DNA of 64,000 nucleotides, taken from Sorangium cellulosum (GTDB lineage: Bacteria > Myxococcota_A > Polyangia > Polyangiales > Polyangiaceae). Shown one piece after another: positions 46,324-54,272 of this stretch. Position numbers and translations under genes: made by a program. A model generated the notes under the pieces. That model was not told where the DNA came from. It did no database searches and saw only the letters and a program-made list of their open reading frames with translations. The DNA lies in NCBI GenBank assembly GCA_020720045.1, contig DYPH01000011.1, positions 1 to 64,000 of the forward strand, given 5' to 3'. Every line of letters begins with the position of its first letter. The first letter of the stretch is position 1.

Positions 46324-48399
46324 TTACACCGAGGTCGCGGCGCGCATCGACGCCACGAAGGCGGAGAGATCGCGTGCAGCCTGCACAGGATCACTCGCGT
46401 TGGCGACGATGCGGACGACCGCCGAACCGGAGATGACGCCGCGAGCGCCGGCAGCGACGGCCGCCCTCACATGGTCCGGTTTTGCGACGCCAAACCCGAG
46501 AAAGGGCGGCGGAGCCCCTCGTTCTTGCAGCGCTTTGAAGAGTTCTGCCGGCGGAGCGACCGACGCATCGACGCCGGTGACGCCGGACCGCGCGAGGCAA
46601 TAGGTGTAGGCTGCACCTTCGCGCGCAACCGTCTCCAGCGTCGCGGCGGGGGCGTCCGGCGGCGCGAGCAAAACCGGTGCAAGCTGCACCGATCGCGCTG
46701 CGGCGGCGAAGGGGGCGATCTCGCCGCTCGGGACGTCGGCGACAAGGACCGAGTCGACGCCAGCCGCCGCTGCCGCCTCGTAGAAGCCGGCGCGCCCACC
46801 GGCGCCGCCAACAACGAGGCTCGCATAGGTCAAGAGGCCGATCGGAATCGCCGGGTGCTTCGCGCGAAATTGGCGCAAGATTTCGAAGGCTTTTGCCGTG
46901 GTGCTCCCGGCGGCGAGGGCGCGCACCGAGGCGGCCTGAATGACCGGCCCGTCGGCGACCGGGTCGGAAAACGGGAGGCCGACTTCAAGGGCATCGGCGC
47001 CCCCCGCAACGAGCGCCTCCAGGTAGCGGAGGCTGTCTGCGGCGTTCGGATCACCGACGACGAGGAACGGAACAAAGAGCGCGCGCGGGTCGCGAAAGCG
47101 TTCCGTGTATCGTGCAGCATTTCCACGGAGGTTCGCAGCGGTGTGAGGCGCGGTCGCGAGCGTGCGGGCCGGAGCTTCGATCGGCGGCGGAGGAGGAGGC
47201 AATTCACGGGCAAACGCCCGCGCGCGCTCGACGTCCTTGTCGCCGCGCCCCGAGAGGTTCACAAGGATGATCTGCTCGGTCGTCGCTGCTGCCGCCATTC
47301 GCTTGGCGTGGGCGAGCGCGTGCGCCGATTCGAAGGCGGGGAGGATCCCCTCGCAGCGCGCGAGCTCCTGGAAGGCGGCGAAGGCCTCCGCATCGGTGAC
47401 GCCGACGTAGCTCGCCCGGCCGCTCTCCTGGAGATAGGCGTGTTCGGGGCCGACACCCGGGTAGTCGAGACCGGCAGAAATCGAATGAGTTTCCGTCACT
47501 TGCCCGTCATCATCCTGGAGGACGAAGGTCTCCGAGCCGTGAAGGATGCCCGGCCTGCCGCGCTGCAAGGTCGCGCCGTGGGCGCCGGAATCGAGGCCGT
47601 GGCCAGCCGCCTCGACGCCGATGAGGGCGACCGATGCATCCTGCACGAAATCGGCGAAGATCCCGATGGCGTTGCTGCCGCCACCGACGCAGGCGACCAC
47701 GGCGTCCGGGAGGCGACCGAGACGCTCAAGCATCTGGGCACGCGCCTCTTTGCCGATGACCCGCTGGTACTCACGCACGATCCATGGGAACGGGTGGGGC
47801 CCGGCGACGGTACCCAGCAAATAATGGGTCGTCGCGTAGCTCGCCGACCAATCGCGCAGCGCTTCGTTGACGGCGTCTTTGAGCGTGCGACTTCCGGCGG
47901 TGACCGGAACGACCTCGGCCCCCATCAGCTCCATCCGAAAGACGTTCTGTTTCTGGCGCTCGACGTCGTCGGCCCCCATGTAAATGCGCACCGGCAGCCC
48001 GAGCAGGGCACCCGCAAGCGCGGTCGCGACGCCGTGCTGGCCGGCCCCAGTTTCAGCGATGAGGCGGGTCTTCCCCATCCTCCGTGCGAGGAGCGCCTGC
48101 CCAAGCACCTGATTGGTCTTGTGGGCACCGCCATGGAGCAAGTCTTCCCGTTTGAGGAAGATCCGCGCCTTCATCCCTTTGCCAAAGTTGCGGCATTCGT
48201 AAAGAGAGGTCGGGCGTCCCGCGTAGTCACGAAGCAGCGTCTGCAACTCTTCTTGAAAAGCAGGATCCTTCTCCGCTGCCAGGAAGGCCTCCTCAAGCTG
48301 CTTGAGCGCCGGCGCAAGAATTTCAGGAACATAGGCACCACCAAAGCGCCCAAAGCGACCATCGCGACCGAGATCGGTGTATTCCTCAAAGAAGCTCAT
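46324..48399 (-). CDS. trpBA: Fused tryptophan synthase, TrpB-TrpA
   Basis: This 691-residue single polypeptide carries both subunits of tryptophan synthase. Residues 1-398 are TrpB: PLP Lys94 in GGAHKTNQ, phosphate loop GGGSN (239-243) and LSGRGDKD. A Pro-rich linker (401-406) follows. Residues of about 425-691 are TrpA with catalytic Glu472 ([10 protein letters not shown]) and Asp483 (VADGP). TrpA makes indole, and TrpB condenses it with Ser. In fungi the two are fused in the opposite order (alpha-beta), and in most bacteria they are separate. It is the last gene of the trp operon and overlaps the upstream gene by 4 nt. Confidence 0.95.
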   Translation of the reverse strand: MSFFEEYTDLGRDGRFGRFGGAYVPEILAPALKQLEEAFLAAEKDPAFQEELQTLLRDYAGRPTSLYECRNFGKGMKARIFLKREDLLHGGAHKTNQVLGQALLARRMGKTRLIAETGAGQHGVATALAGALLGLPVRIYMGADDVERQKQNVFRMELMGAEVVPVTAGSRTLKDAVNEALRDWSASYATTHYLLGTVAGPHPFPWIVREYQRVIGKEARAQMLERLGRLPDAVVACVGGGSNAIGIFADFVQDASVALIGVEAAGHGLDSGAHGATLQRGRPGILHGSETFVLQDDDGQVTETHSISAGLDYPGVGPEHAYLQESGRASYVGVTDAEAFAAFQELARCEGILPAFESAHALAHAKRMAAAATTEQIILVNLSGRGDKDVERARAFARELPPPPPPIEAPARTLATAPHTAANLRGNAARYTERFRDPRALFVPFLVVGDPNAADSLRYLEALVAGGADALEVGLPFSDPVADGPVIQAASVRALAAGSTTAKAFEILRQFRAKHPAIPIGLLTYASLVVGGAGGRAGFYEAAAAAGVDSVLVADVPSGEIAPFAAAARSVQLAPVLLAPPDAPAATLETVAREGAAYTYCLARSGVTGVDASVAPPAELFKALQERGAPPPFLGFGVAKPDHVRAAVAAGARGVISGSAVVRIVANASDPVQAARDLSAFVASMRAATSV

Positions 48400-50852
48400 C
48401 GTTGAATCCCTCGCCGTGACGGTTCGCGAAGTGCGTCGATCAATGCCACTATTTTTTCACGATCTTTGCAACCAACTGCCGACTCCAAACGGGAGCTAGC
48501 ATCGAGGGCAAAAACGCCATCCCTGTAGGCGGCCCGCGCGTTCTCCGCGGAGATCCCCCCGGCGACGATGAAGGCGTCACGTGCAGGATGCACAGAAATA
48601 CGTGCATGATCCCAGGAGATCCCCGAACCGCCAGCCCCGGTATCGAGGACGTAGCGATCGATCCCGGCCGGCAAGAGGGCGTCGAGATCGGCGGTAGCGC
48701 CATCGACGACCTGCCAAATCTCGACGGAGGACGGAAGCGCCGCCCGAAGAGCGTCGACGGGCGGAGGCTCGCCGTGGAGTTGCACCGCGCGGAGCCCGAA
48801 GGCGGCCACGTGGGCCGCGATTTCGGCCGCGGATGCGCCCCGAAAGACGCCGACACGCGGGCAGGACCATGCGGTTTGCACGTATTTTTCGGCATCGGCG
48901 AGCGGCACCCAGCGCGGCGTCTCTGGGACGAACACGAAGCCGGCATACGCGGCGCCCAACGCGGGGAGCGCGGCGACGTCTTCCGGGCGACGGAGGCCGC
49001 ACACTTTGAGCCGCCCGAAGGCGAGCGCGCGGGCTGCGCCATGGACGTCACCGGCCCCCATCAGCGACGACCCGACCAAGAAGCCATCGACGCAGCGGCC
49101 AAGGCGCGCAACGTCGGCCCGGCTCGCGATCCCCGACTCGGAGATCAGGAGGCGGTCGTCGGGCACCTTGGAAGCGAGGCGCTCCGTTGTGGCGAGATCG
49201 GTCTTGAGCGTGCGCAAATCCCGATTGTTGATGCCGACGATCGGCGCATCGAGGCGAAGCGCGCGCGCAAGTTCGTCGTCGGTGTGGGCCTCGACAAGAG
49301 CGTCTATCCCCAGGGTTTTCGCACGTGCGAGCCCGGCAGCGACCTCCGCGTCGGTGAGCACCGACAGCATCAAGAGGACGGCATCGGCACCATACGCGTG
49401 CGCCTCGTCGATCTGCCAAAGGTCGACGACAAAATCTTTGCAAAGTACAGGCAAATCCGTTTTGGCACGCACCTCGCGAAGGATCTCGAAGCTCCCGCCA
49501 AAGAACGGCTCGTCGGTGAGGACGCTCAGCGCGTCGGCCACTCCCGTGTAGGCTGCAAGGATCTCGTCGACGTCTAGGGCGCTGCGAAGGACCCCTTGCG
49601 AGGGGCTCCCCTTCTTGACCTCCAGGATGAACGCGCAGTGCCGTGCCGATCGGCGGGCAAGGGCGCGGGCGAACCGATGATCGGCCGGGTGGGCCTCCGC
49701 GCGAGGAGGGAGCGCTCCGCAAGCTGCCTTCCGTGCGGCGACGTCGACGCGTTTCCGTGCGACGATTTTCTTTAGAACATCAGGCATTTCTGCAAGCGCG
49801 TTTCCGCGGTCGCCGGGCGGTACGTCGACGGACACGCGCGAAAAGAAGCGGCGGTGGGCGTCGAGAGCCCCCTTCGGCGCGCCGCTGGCGAGGAGGTCGC
49901 GGGCCTCCTTGACGCCGTCGGCGAAGGGGATTCCTCGGGCGAGGGCGAGGCTCGCCCCAGCGTTGAGCGCCACGGCGTCGGCCTGCGCGGCGCTCCCGGT
50001 GCCGGCGAGGATCTCCGTCAGGATCGCAGCATTCTCGACGGCATCGCCACCACGAAGGGCCGCGAGCGGGATCGGCGCAACGCCGGCGAGCGACGGGTCG
50101 AGGTGCCCGGCTGCAAATATGCCGTCGACGACCTCCACGAACTGCGTTTTTGCATGGGGGGCAACTTCATCGAGGCCGTCGCCGTGGACGACCTGCGCAC
50201 GCACAACGCCAAGCGCCGCAAGCACCTCCGCGAGCGGGCGTAGGAAACGTGCGTCGAAGACGCCGACGAGCTGCGTCCGCGGAGCAGCCGGATTGAGCAG
50301 CGGTCCAAGGAGATTGAAAATGGTCCGCCGACCAAGGCCCTTCCGGACGCCTGCGACGTGACGAAAGCCAGAATGGTAGCGGGGCGCAAAGAGGAACGCG
50401 AACCGCGTTTCCTCGATCGCCTCTGCGGCACGCGCCGGCTCAAGTTCAATAGGAACTCCAAGAGCTTCAAGCACATCCGCCGACCCACACGCTGAGGTAA
50501 CAGAGCGATTTCCGTGCTTGGCAACGGAGAGGCCCGCCGCTGCAAGAACAAACGCACTTGCTGTGGATAGGTTAATCGTCCCAAACCCATCCCCGCCGGT
50601 CCCACAAACGTCAATCACCGGGGTGCTCAATACAGGAAACGGCGTCGCCAGTGCGCGAGCGGCTCGGGCAGCGCCCAGGATCTCGGCAGTCGCCTCCCCC
50701 TTCTCTGCGAGGGCGAGGAGGAAGGGGGCAAGGACTTCGGGAGGGACCTCCCCGTGCAGAATCGCCGTGAAGAGTGCTTCCGCATTCGCCGCGTCGAGGC
50801 TCGATCCCTGCGTCATCCGCTCGGTCGCCGCAAGCAGGACGTCGAGATTCAT
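48396..50852 (-). CDS. trpDCF: Trifunctional TrpD-TrpC-TrpF fusion
   Basis: The 818-residue protein joins three steps. Residues 1-340 are anthranilate phosphoribosyltransferase (DVCGTGGDG at 81-89, [18 protein letters not shown]). Residues of about 355-605 are indole-3-glycerol-phosphate synthase ([12 protein letters not shown] at 409-420, [22 protein letters not shown]). Residues of about 613-818 are phosphoribosylanthranilate isomerase ([12 protein letters not shown] with Cys618, later DTGAGGSG and [11 protein letters not shown]). It therefore converts anthranilate to indoleglycerol phosphate in one chain. Fusions of C with F, and D with G, are common, but a D-C-F chain is less usual. Overlaps trpG by 4 nt and trpBA by 4 nt. 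Confidence 0.94.
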   Translation of the reverse strand: MNLDVLLAATERMTQGSSLDAANAEALFTAILHGEVPPEVLAPFLLALAEKGEATAEILGAARAARALATPFPVLSTPVIDVCGTGGDGFGTINLSTASAFVLAAAGLSVAKHGNRSVTSACGSADVLEALGVPIELEPARAAEAIEETRFAFLFAPRYHSGFRHVAGVRKGLGRRTIFNLLGPLLNPAAPRTQLVGVFDARFLRPLAEVLAALGVVRAQVVHGDGLDEVAPHAKTQFVEVVDGIFAAGHLDPSLAGVAPIPLAALRGGDAVENAAILTEILAGTGSAAQADAVALNAGASLALARGIPFADGVKEARDLLASGAPKGALDAHRRFFSRVSVDVPPGDRGNALAEMPDVLKKIVARKRVDVAARKAACGALPPRAEAHPADHRFARALARRSARHCAFILEVKKGSPSQGVLRSALDVDEILAAYTGVADALSVLTDEPFFGGSFEILREVRAKTDLPVLCKDFVVDLWQIDEAHAYGADAVLLMLSVLTDAEVAAGLARAKTLGIDALVEAHTDDELARALRLDAPIVGINNRDLRTLKTDLATTERLASKVPDDRLLISESGIASRADVARLGRCVDGFLVGSSLMGAGDVHGAARALAFGRLKVCGLRRPEDVAALPALGAAYAGFVFVPETPRWVPLADAEKYVQTAWSCPRVGVFRGASAAEIAAHVAAFGLRAVQLHGEPPPVDALRAALPSSVEIWQVVDGATADLDALLPAGIDRYVLDTGAGGSGISWDHARISVHPARDAFIVAGGISAENARAAYRDGVFALDASSRLESAVGCKDREKIVALIDALREPSRRGIQR

Positions 50853-51436
50853 GCCCCCTCCAGAACGTTGCGCAGAAGGCGATCGCCGTCGGGCGTCAGG
50901 ATCGACTCGGGATGAAACTGAAGACCGATCTGACGCGCCTTCGGATCGCGGATCGCCATCGCCATCGGCGGCAGGCCGCCTGTCGTTAGGCGCGCCGAAA
51001 TATGAAATCGTTCCGGAACGATACGCGTACAGAGCGAATGGTAGCGGGCGACCGGCATCGGCGATGGGAGTCCTGCGAAGGGGCCCGCCCCATCATGCTC
51101 CAGGAAGGATGCCTTCCCGTGAACGATCTCGCCGACCCCCTCCACCACCCCGCCCGCCTCCAGCACCATCGCTTGGTGGCCGAGGCAGACCCCGAGTACC
51201 GGGACACGGCCGCGGGCAAGTGTGAGCAGCGGAATTGTGCATCCTGCATCTTTCGGATGCCCGGGTCCCGGTGAGAGCACGATCAATGCGTCGTCTCGGA
51301 GCGCTTCGGAGAAAATACGCGCCGGCTCGGCGGTATTCCGGAGAACCCGGACGGTCGCTCCGAGCCGCTCAAAGCTCTCGGCAAGATTAAAAACAAACGA
51401 ATCTTTGTTGTCGACGAGCAGCACCGTCCGCTTCAT
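50849..51436 (-). CDS. trpG: Anthranilate synthase glutamine amidotransferase subunit
   Basis: This 195-residue class I glutamine amidotransferase supplies ammonia to TrpE. LLVDNKDSFVFNL, VLSPGPGHP and nucleophile Cys84 in LGVCLGHQAM are seen, and QFHPESILT carries the catalytic His and Glu. The size is normal for a stand-alone subunit. Both ends overlap neighbouring trp genes by 4 nt, so synthesis is coupled. Confidence 0.95.
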   Translation of the reverse strand: MKRTVLLVDNKDSFVFNLAESFERLGATVRVLRNTAEPARIFSEALRDDALIVLSPGPGHPKDAGCTIPLLTLARGRVPVLGVCLGHQAMVLEAGGVVEGVGEIVHGKASFLEHDGAGPFAGLPSPMPVARYHSLCTRIVPERFHISARLTTGGLPPMAMAIRDPKARQIGLQFHPESILTPDGDRLLRNVLEGA

Positions 51437-53076
51437 GGCTCACGCCCTTCCGCCAAGAAAGCTTCCGAAATTGCGATCGCTTCGAGGGTAGCCGCCGCTT
51501 TTCTTCGCGTTTCATCGGCCTCGAGTTGCGGCACAGAGTCGTGAACGACTCCTGCCCCCGCGCGGACGGTTGCGATCCCGTTCTCAACGACGGCCGAGCG
51601 AATGATGACCGCCGAATCGAAGGCACCGCGGCCGGTCGCGTAACCGATCGCCCCCCCGTAGGCGCCGCGGCGCGTCGCTTCGTGGACGCGGAGAAGTTCG
51701 AGGGCTCGTACCTTCGGCGCACCGACGAGGGTCCCCATGTTCATCGCGGCGGCGATCGCGTGGAAGGCGTCGAGGCCGGCGCGGAGGATGCCGGTGACGC
51801 CGGAAACGAGATGCATCACGTGGGAATAGCGCTCCACGACGAGGAGCGGCTGCACACGTCGGGTCCCCGTGCGGCAGACGCGCGCGAGGTCGTTCCGGGC
51901 AAGGTCGACAAGCATCATGTGCTCAGCGACCTCCTTGTGATCGAGGCGGAGGTCGGCCTCCACGCGATCATCCTCGTCGGGCGTCGCCCCACGACGCCGA
52001 GTCCCCGCGATCGGGCGGACGTGGATACGAAGGTCGGTAGCATTGGACCAGCCGTCGCCGCCGTCGGCCCGCGCCGGCTCCGGTGTGACGCGGATCGACG
52101 TCTCCGGCGAGGCGCCAAAAAGCGTAAAATCTTGGTCACATAGAAAGAACTGGTAGGGGCTCGGGTTTCGCTGCCGGAGGACCCGGTAGGCAGCGAGCGG
52201 GTCCGTGCAAGGTACACGGAACGAGCGCGAGGGGACAATCTGGAAGACGTCACCGGCCACGATGTGGGTCTTCATTGTCGCGACGATCGCCTCGTAGGCC
52301 CCATCGTCGAGGTCGAGGGCGGCTGCAACGCGCGTTGGAAGAGGCCCATTTGCCGCCAACGGCGCGGAGGCATCGGCGAGGTGCAACGCGTGGAGCGCCT
52401 CGCATTGGCGGACGAGTTCGGCGAGGCGCTGAGCGGCGTCGTTCACAACGGGGTCATTGGCGCCTTCCCCGTGGTGGAAGGCCGTGCACAAGATCTGCGT
52501 TTGACCGGCCCGAGGGTCGACAACGACCAGCGACTCGGCGAGGTAGTAGACGTAGTCAGGAACGGCGGTAACGTCCTCGCGGTAATCCGGAAGATCTTCG
52601 AACGCCCCGACAAAATCAAAGGACTGAAGACCACCAAGAAAGACCGAAAAAGGCCCAGCATCTTCCGTGACTGTTGCGCGGGTCAGGGCGCGCAACACGT
52701 CGAGCGGCGACGGGGCATGGAGACGCGCCTCCGCATCGGGGTCGGCGCAGCGAGGGAACTCGAGCATGAGGGCCCTCGGATCGTTCTCGACGACGAACGC
52801 GGCGAGTTCCTCGGCGAGGGCTGCGAGGATCGCGACGCCGGCCGGCGCACAGACCTCCACGCGGACGCGCGGCAGTCGACAGGCAACGCGCACGGCGGCG
52901 CCGACGAGCAACAGACTCTTTTGCGATCCCCGCTTCTGTTCGCCGCCTTCAGCGACACCACTCTCCAAAAACACTGTATTTGCTGCAGTTCCCCCCTTCG
53001 TGAGCGCCGCATGGAGGGCGACCGGCGGGAGCGAGAACGGCAAACTCCGGGTGCGCGGCGTTGCAAACAGCTTCAT
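51433..53076 (-). CDS. trpE: Anthranilate synthase component I
   Basis: The 547-residue protein turns chorismate into anthranilate with TrpG. The C-terminal chorismate-binding domain has FQIVPSRSFRV, PYQFFLCDQDFTLFGASPETSIRV, RPIAGTRRRGATPDEDD, VDLARNDLARVCRTGTRRV, GAPKVRALELLR and RRGAYGGAIGY. The N-terminal part would contain the tryptophan feedback site, but I do not recognise the usual LLES motif in it with confidence. It overlaps the DAHP-synthase-like gene (4 nt) and trpG (4 nt). Confidence 0.94.
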   Translation of the reverse strand: MKLFATPRTRSLPFSLPPVALHAALTKGGTAANTVFLESGVAEGGEQKRGSQKSLLLVGAAVRVACRLPRVRVEVCAPAGVAILAALAEELAAFVVENDPRALMLEFPRCADPDAEARLHAPSPLDVLRALTRATVTEDAGPFSVFLGGLQSFDFVGAFEDLPDYREDVTAVPDYVYYLAESLVVVDPRAGQTQILCTAFHHGEGANDPVVNDAAQRLAELVRQCEALHALHLADASAPLAANGPLPTRVAAALDLDDGAYEAIVATMKTHIVAGDVFQIVPSRSFRVPCTDPLAAYRVLRQRNPSPYQFFLCDQDFTLFGASPETSIRVTPEPARADGGDGWSNATDLRIHVRPIAGTRRRGATPDEDDRVEADLRLDHKEVAEHMMLVDLARNDLARVCRTGTRRVQPLLVVERYSHVMHLVSGVTGILRAGLDAFHAIAAAMNMGTLVGAPKVRALELLRVHEATRRGAYGGAIGYATGRGAFDSAVIIRSAVVENGIATVRAGAGVVHDSVPQLEADETRRKAAATLEAIAISEAFLAEGREP

Positions 53077-53930
53077 GGGAACTCCTTGCCGGCGACGGCG
53101 GCGATCGCTTCCAATTCCTGAGCGAGCTTCGCGAGCGCGGCTGGCAAGAGGCCGGTGACAAAGGCCCCGTCGGCACCGACGACGAGCGAGGCCTTCACGA
53201 GCGGCGCAATCCGGGAACGTCCCCCCGCCTCCGACGGATCGACGAAGACGGGAAGATGAGAACGCTCTTTCAAATAAGCGATCGCAGCAAAGTCGATACT
53301 CCGAGAGGCGGTCGGTTCAAATCCACGAATACCGCCGTCGACGAGGGCAACCTTCCCATTTCCTCCGGCAACGATCTGCTCGGCGGCGACGAGCAGTTCA
53401 TCCAGCGTAGCCGCATCGCCGCGGCGGAGAAACACGGGGATTCCGCGAGCGGCGACAGCATCGAGGAGGCGGGCATCGCGCATCCGATCGCCGGGGACGA
53501 CGAGGGCGCTCGCAGGTACCGTCGCCGCTTCGGGTGGGTACCCGACCGAAACGAGGGTTCCGTGGGGCTCGGCTTCAGCGTTTCGCGGGTACCCCAGGCT
53601 GCCGTCGACGATGAGGGTGAACCGTCCGCCGCCGATCGTGCGGGTGCCGACAGAAAAAACGGTATCGTGAGGGTGCACTTCGCGGCCGACCCGCGTGTAG
53701 GGCGCAAGAATCGGCTTGACCGCCTCGACGGCCGGGTCGGCGTCAAAGTGGAGCGCCGCGAGGGCCCGCTCATCGCCGATGGCGCCGAGGACCACACGCT
53801 CGGAGCCAGGCAAGTGAAGAGGGGTACATCCGGCGGCGGCGATGGCCGCGAGGATGCGATCGACGGTCGCCGAGGGCGCGTGGGGCTTAAGGACGATGAT
53901 CATGGACAGTTCGTCGCGCCGGATGGGCAC
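53073..53930 (-). CDS. DAHP-synthase-like protein, probably inactive, heading the trp operon
   Basis: The 285-residue protein aligns by eye with type I-beta DAHP synthases (AroF/AroG of Thermotoga type). Residues 10-75 form the regulatory ferredoxin-like domain (MIIVLKPHAPSATVDRILAAI, VVLGAIGDERAL), then REVHPHDTVFSVG and FTLIVDG. But the metal-binding Cys of GPCS is missing, the KPRTS substrate loop is absent, DPSH reads DPSE (231-234), and the C-terminal Glu and Asp ligands are not there. The length is 50-60 residues short. GIRGFEPTASRSIDF and SHLPVFVDP remain. A GTG start at 53930 has GGAGG close upstream, and ATG 53903 is an alternative. A regulatory pseudoenzyme is inferred. Confidence 0.78.
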   Translation of the reverse strand: MPIRRDELSMIIVLKPHAPSATVDRILAAIAAAGCTPLHLPGSERVVLGAIGDERALAALHFDADPAVEAVKPILAPYTRVGREVHPHDTVFSVGTRTIGGGRFTLIVDGSLGYPRNAEAEPHGTLVSVGYPPEAATVPASALVVPGDRMRDARLLDAVAARGIPVFLRRGDAATLDELLVAAEQIVAGGNGKVALVDGGIRGFEPTASRSIDFAAIAYLKERSHLPVFVDPSEAGGRSRIAPLVKASLVVGADGAFVTGLLPAALAKLAQELEAIAAVAGKEFP

Positions 53931-53974
53931 GATCCTCCAAATAAGGGAGTAACTTCAGCCGTTTCTTTTGCGAC

Positions 53975-54082
53975 GCCGACGGACCCTTCGCGGGCGCGAG
54001 ACAGCTGTCTCAGCGCACAAAGGAAGCCGTCGGCCCCCGCCAGCGCCACGCGCACGCCGTCGCAGCAGCGAACGACGGGGGC
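53975..54082 (-). promoter_or_regulatory. Possible trp attenuator: alternative hairpins
   Basis: In the minus-strand transcript, between the leader peptide and the first structural gene, four segments can pair in mutually exclusive ways. CCGTCG (54078-54073) pairs with CGACGG (54062-54057). GCCCCCG (54082-54076) pairs with CGGGGGC (54039-54033). GCCGACGG (54034-54027) pairs with CCGTCGGC (53982-53975), the last enclosing the perfect 14-bp palindrome at 53998-54011. No U-run follows, so this is not a standard terminator. The arrangement recalls trp attenuation. Confidence 0.4.
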
Positions 54083-54101
54083 ACCGGAGGGGAAACGTGA
54101 A

Positions 54102-54164
54102 TCACGGAGCGAGGGTGACGAAGGGGACGCGTCGCGTCAACGAAAACCACCATGCAGTCTGCAC
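54102..54164 (-). CDS. Candidate trp leader peptide with tandem Trp codons
   Basis: This is a 20-codon frame starting GTG, encoding VQTAWWFSLTRRVPFVTLAP. It has two adjacent TGG codons (54147-54152) and a stop upstream of the hairpin region of the trp operon. Tandem Trp codons in a short upstream frame are the hallmark of trp leader peptides. A GGAG 12 nt before the GTG is a possible but distant ribosome site. Chance occurrence cannot be excluded without comparing relatives. Confidence 0.45.
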   Translation of the reverse strand: MQTAWWFSLTRRVPFVTLAP

Positions 54165-54272
54165 CTTTTGGGTCGTCTCCGACCCTGAACGGGGCTTCTC
54201 CCAGCCCGGCGCCGCAGAACGCACCGCGTCTTTTGTCTCCACGCGTGGCGCGGGTCTGTTAGCAGGCCGACC

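Noticed and set aside
45781-48405. 874-residue open frame antisense to the trpBA gene
   Set aside because: It contains no domain, while trpBA shows all catalytic motifs. It is a GC-driven shadow frame.
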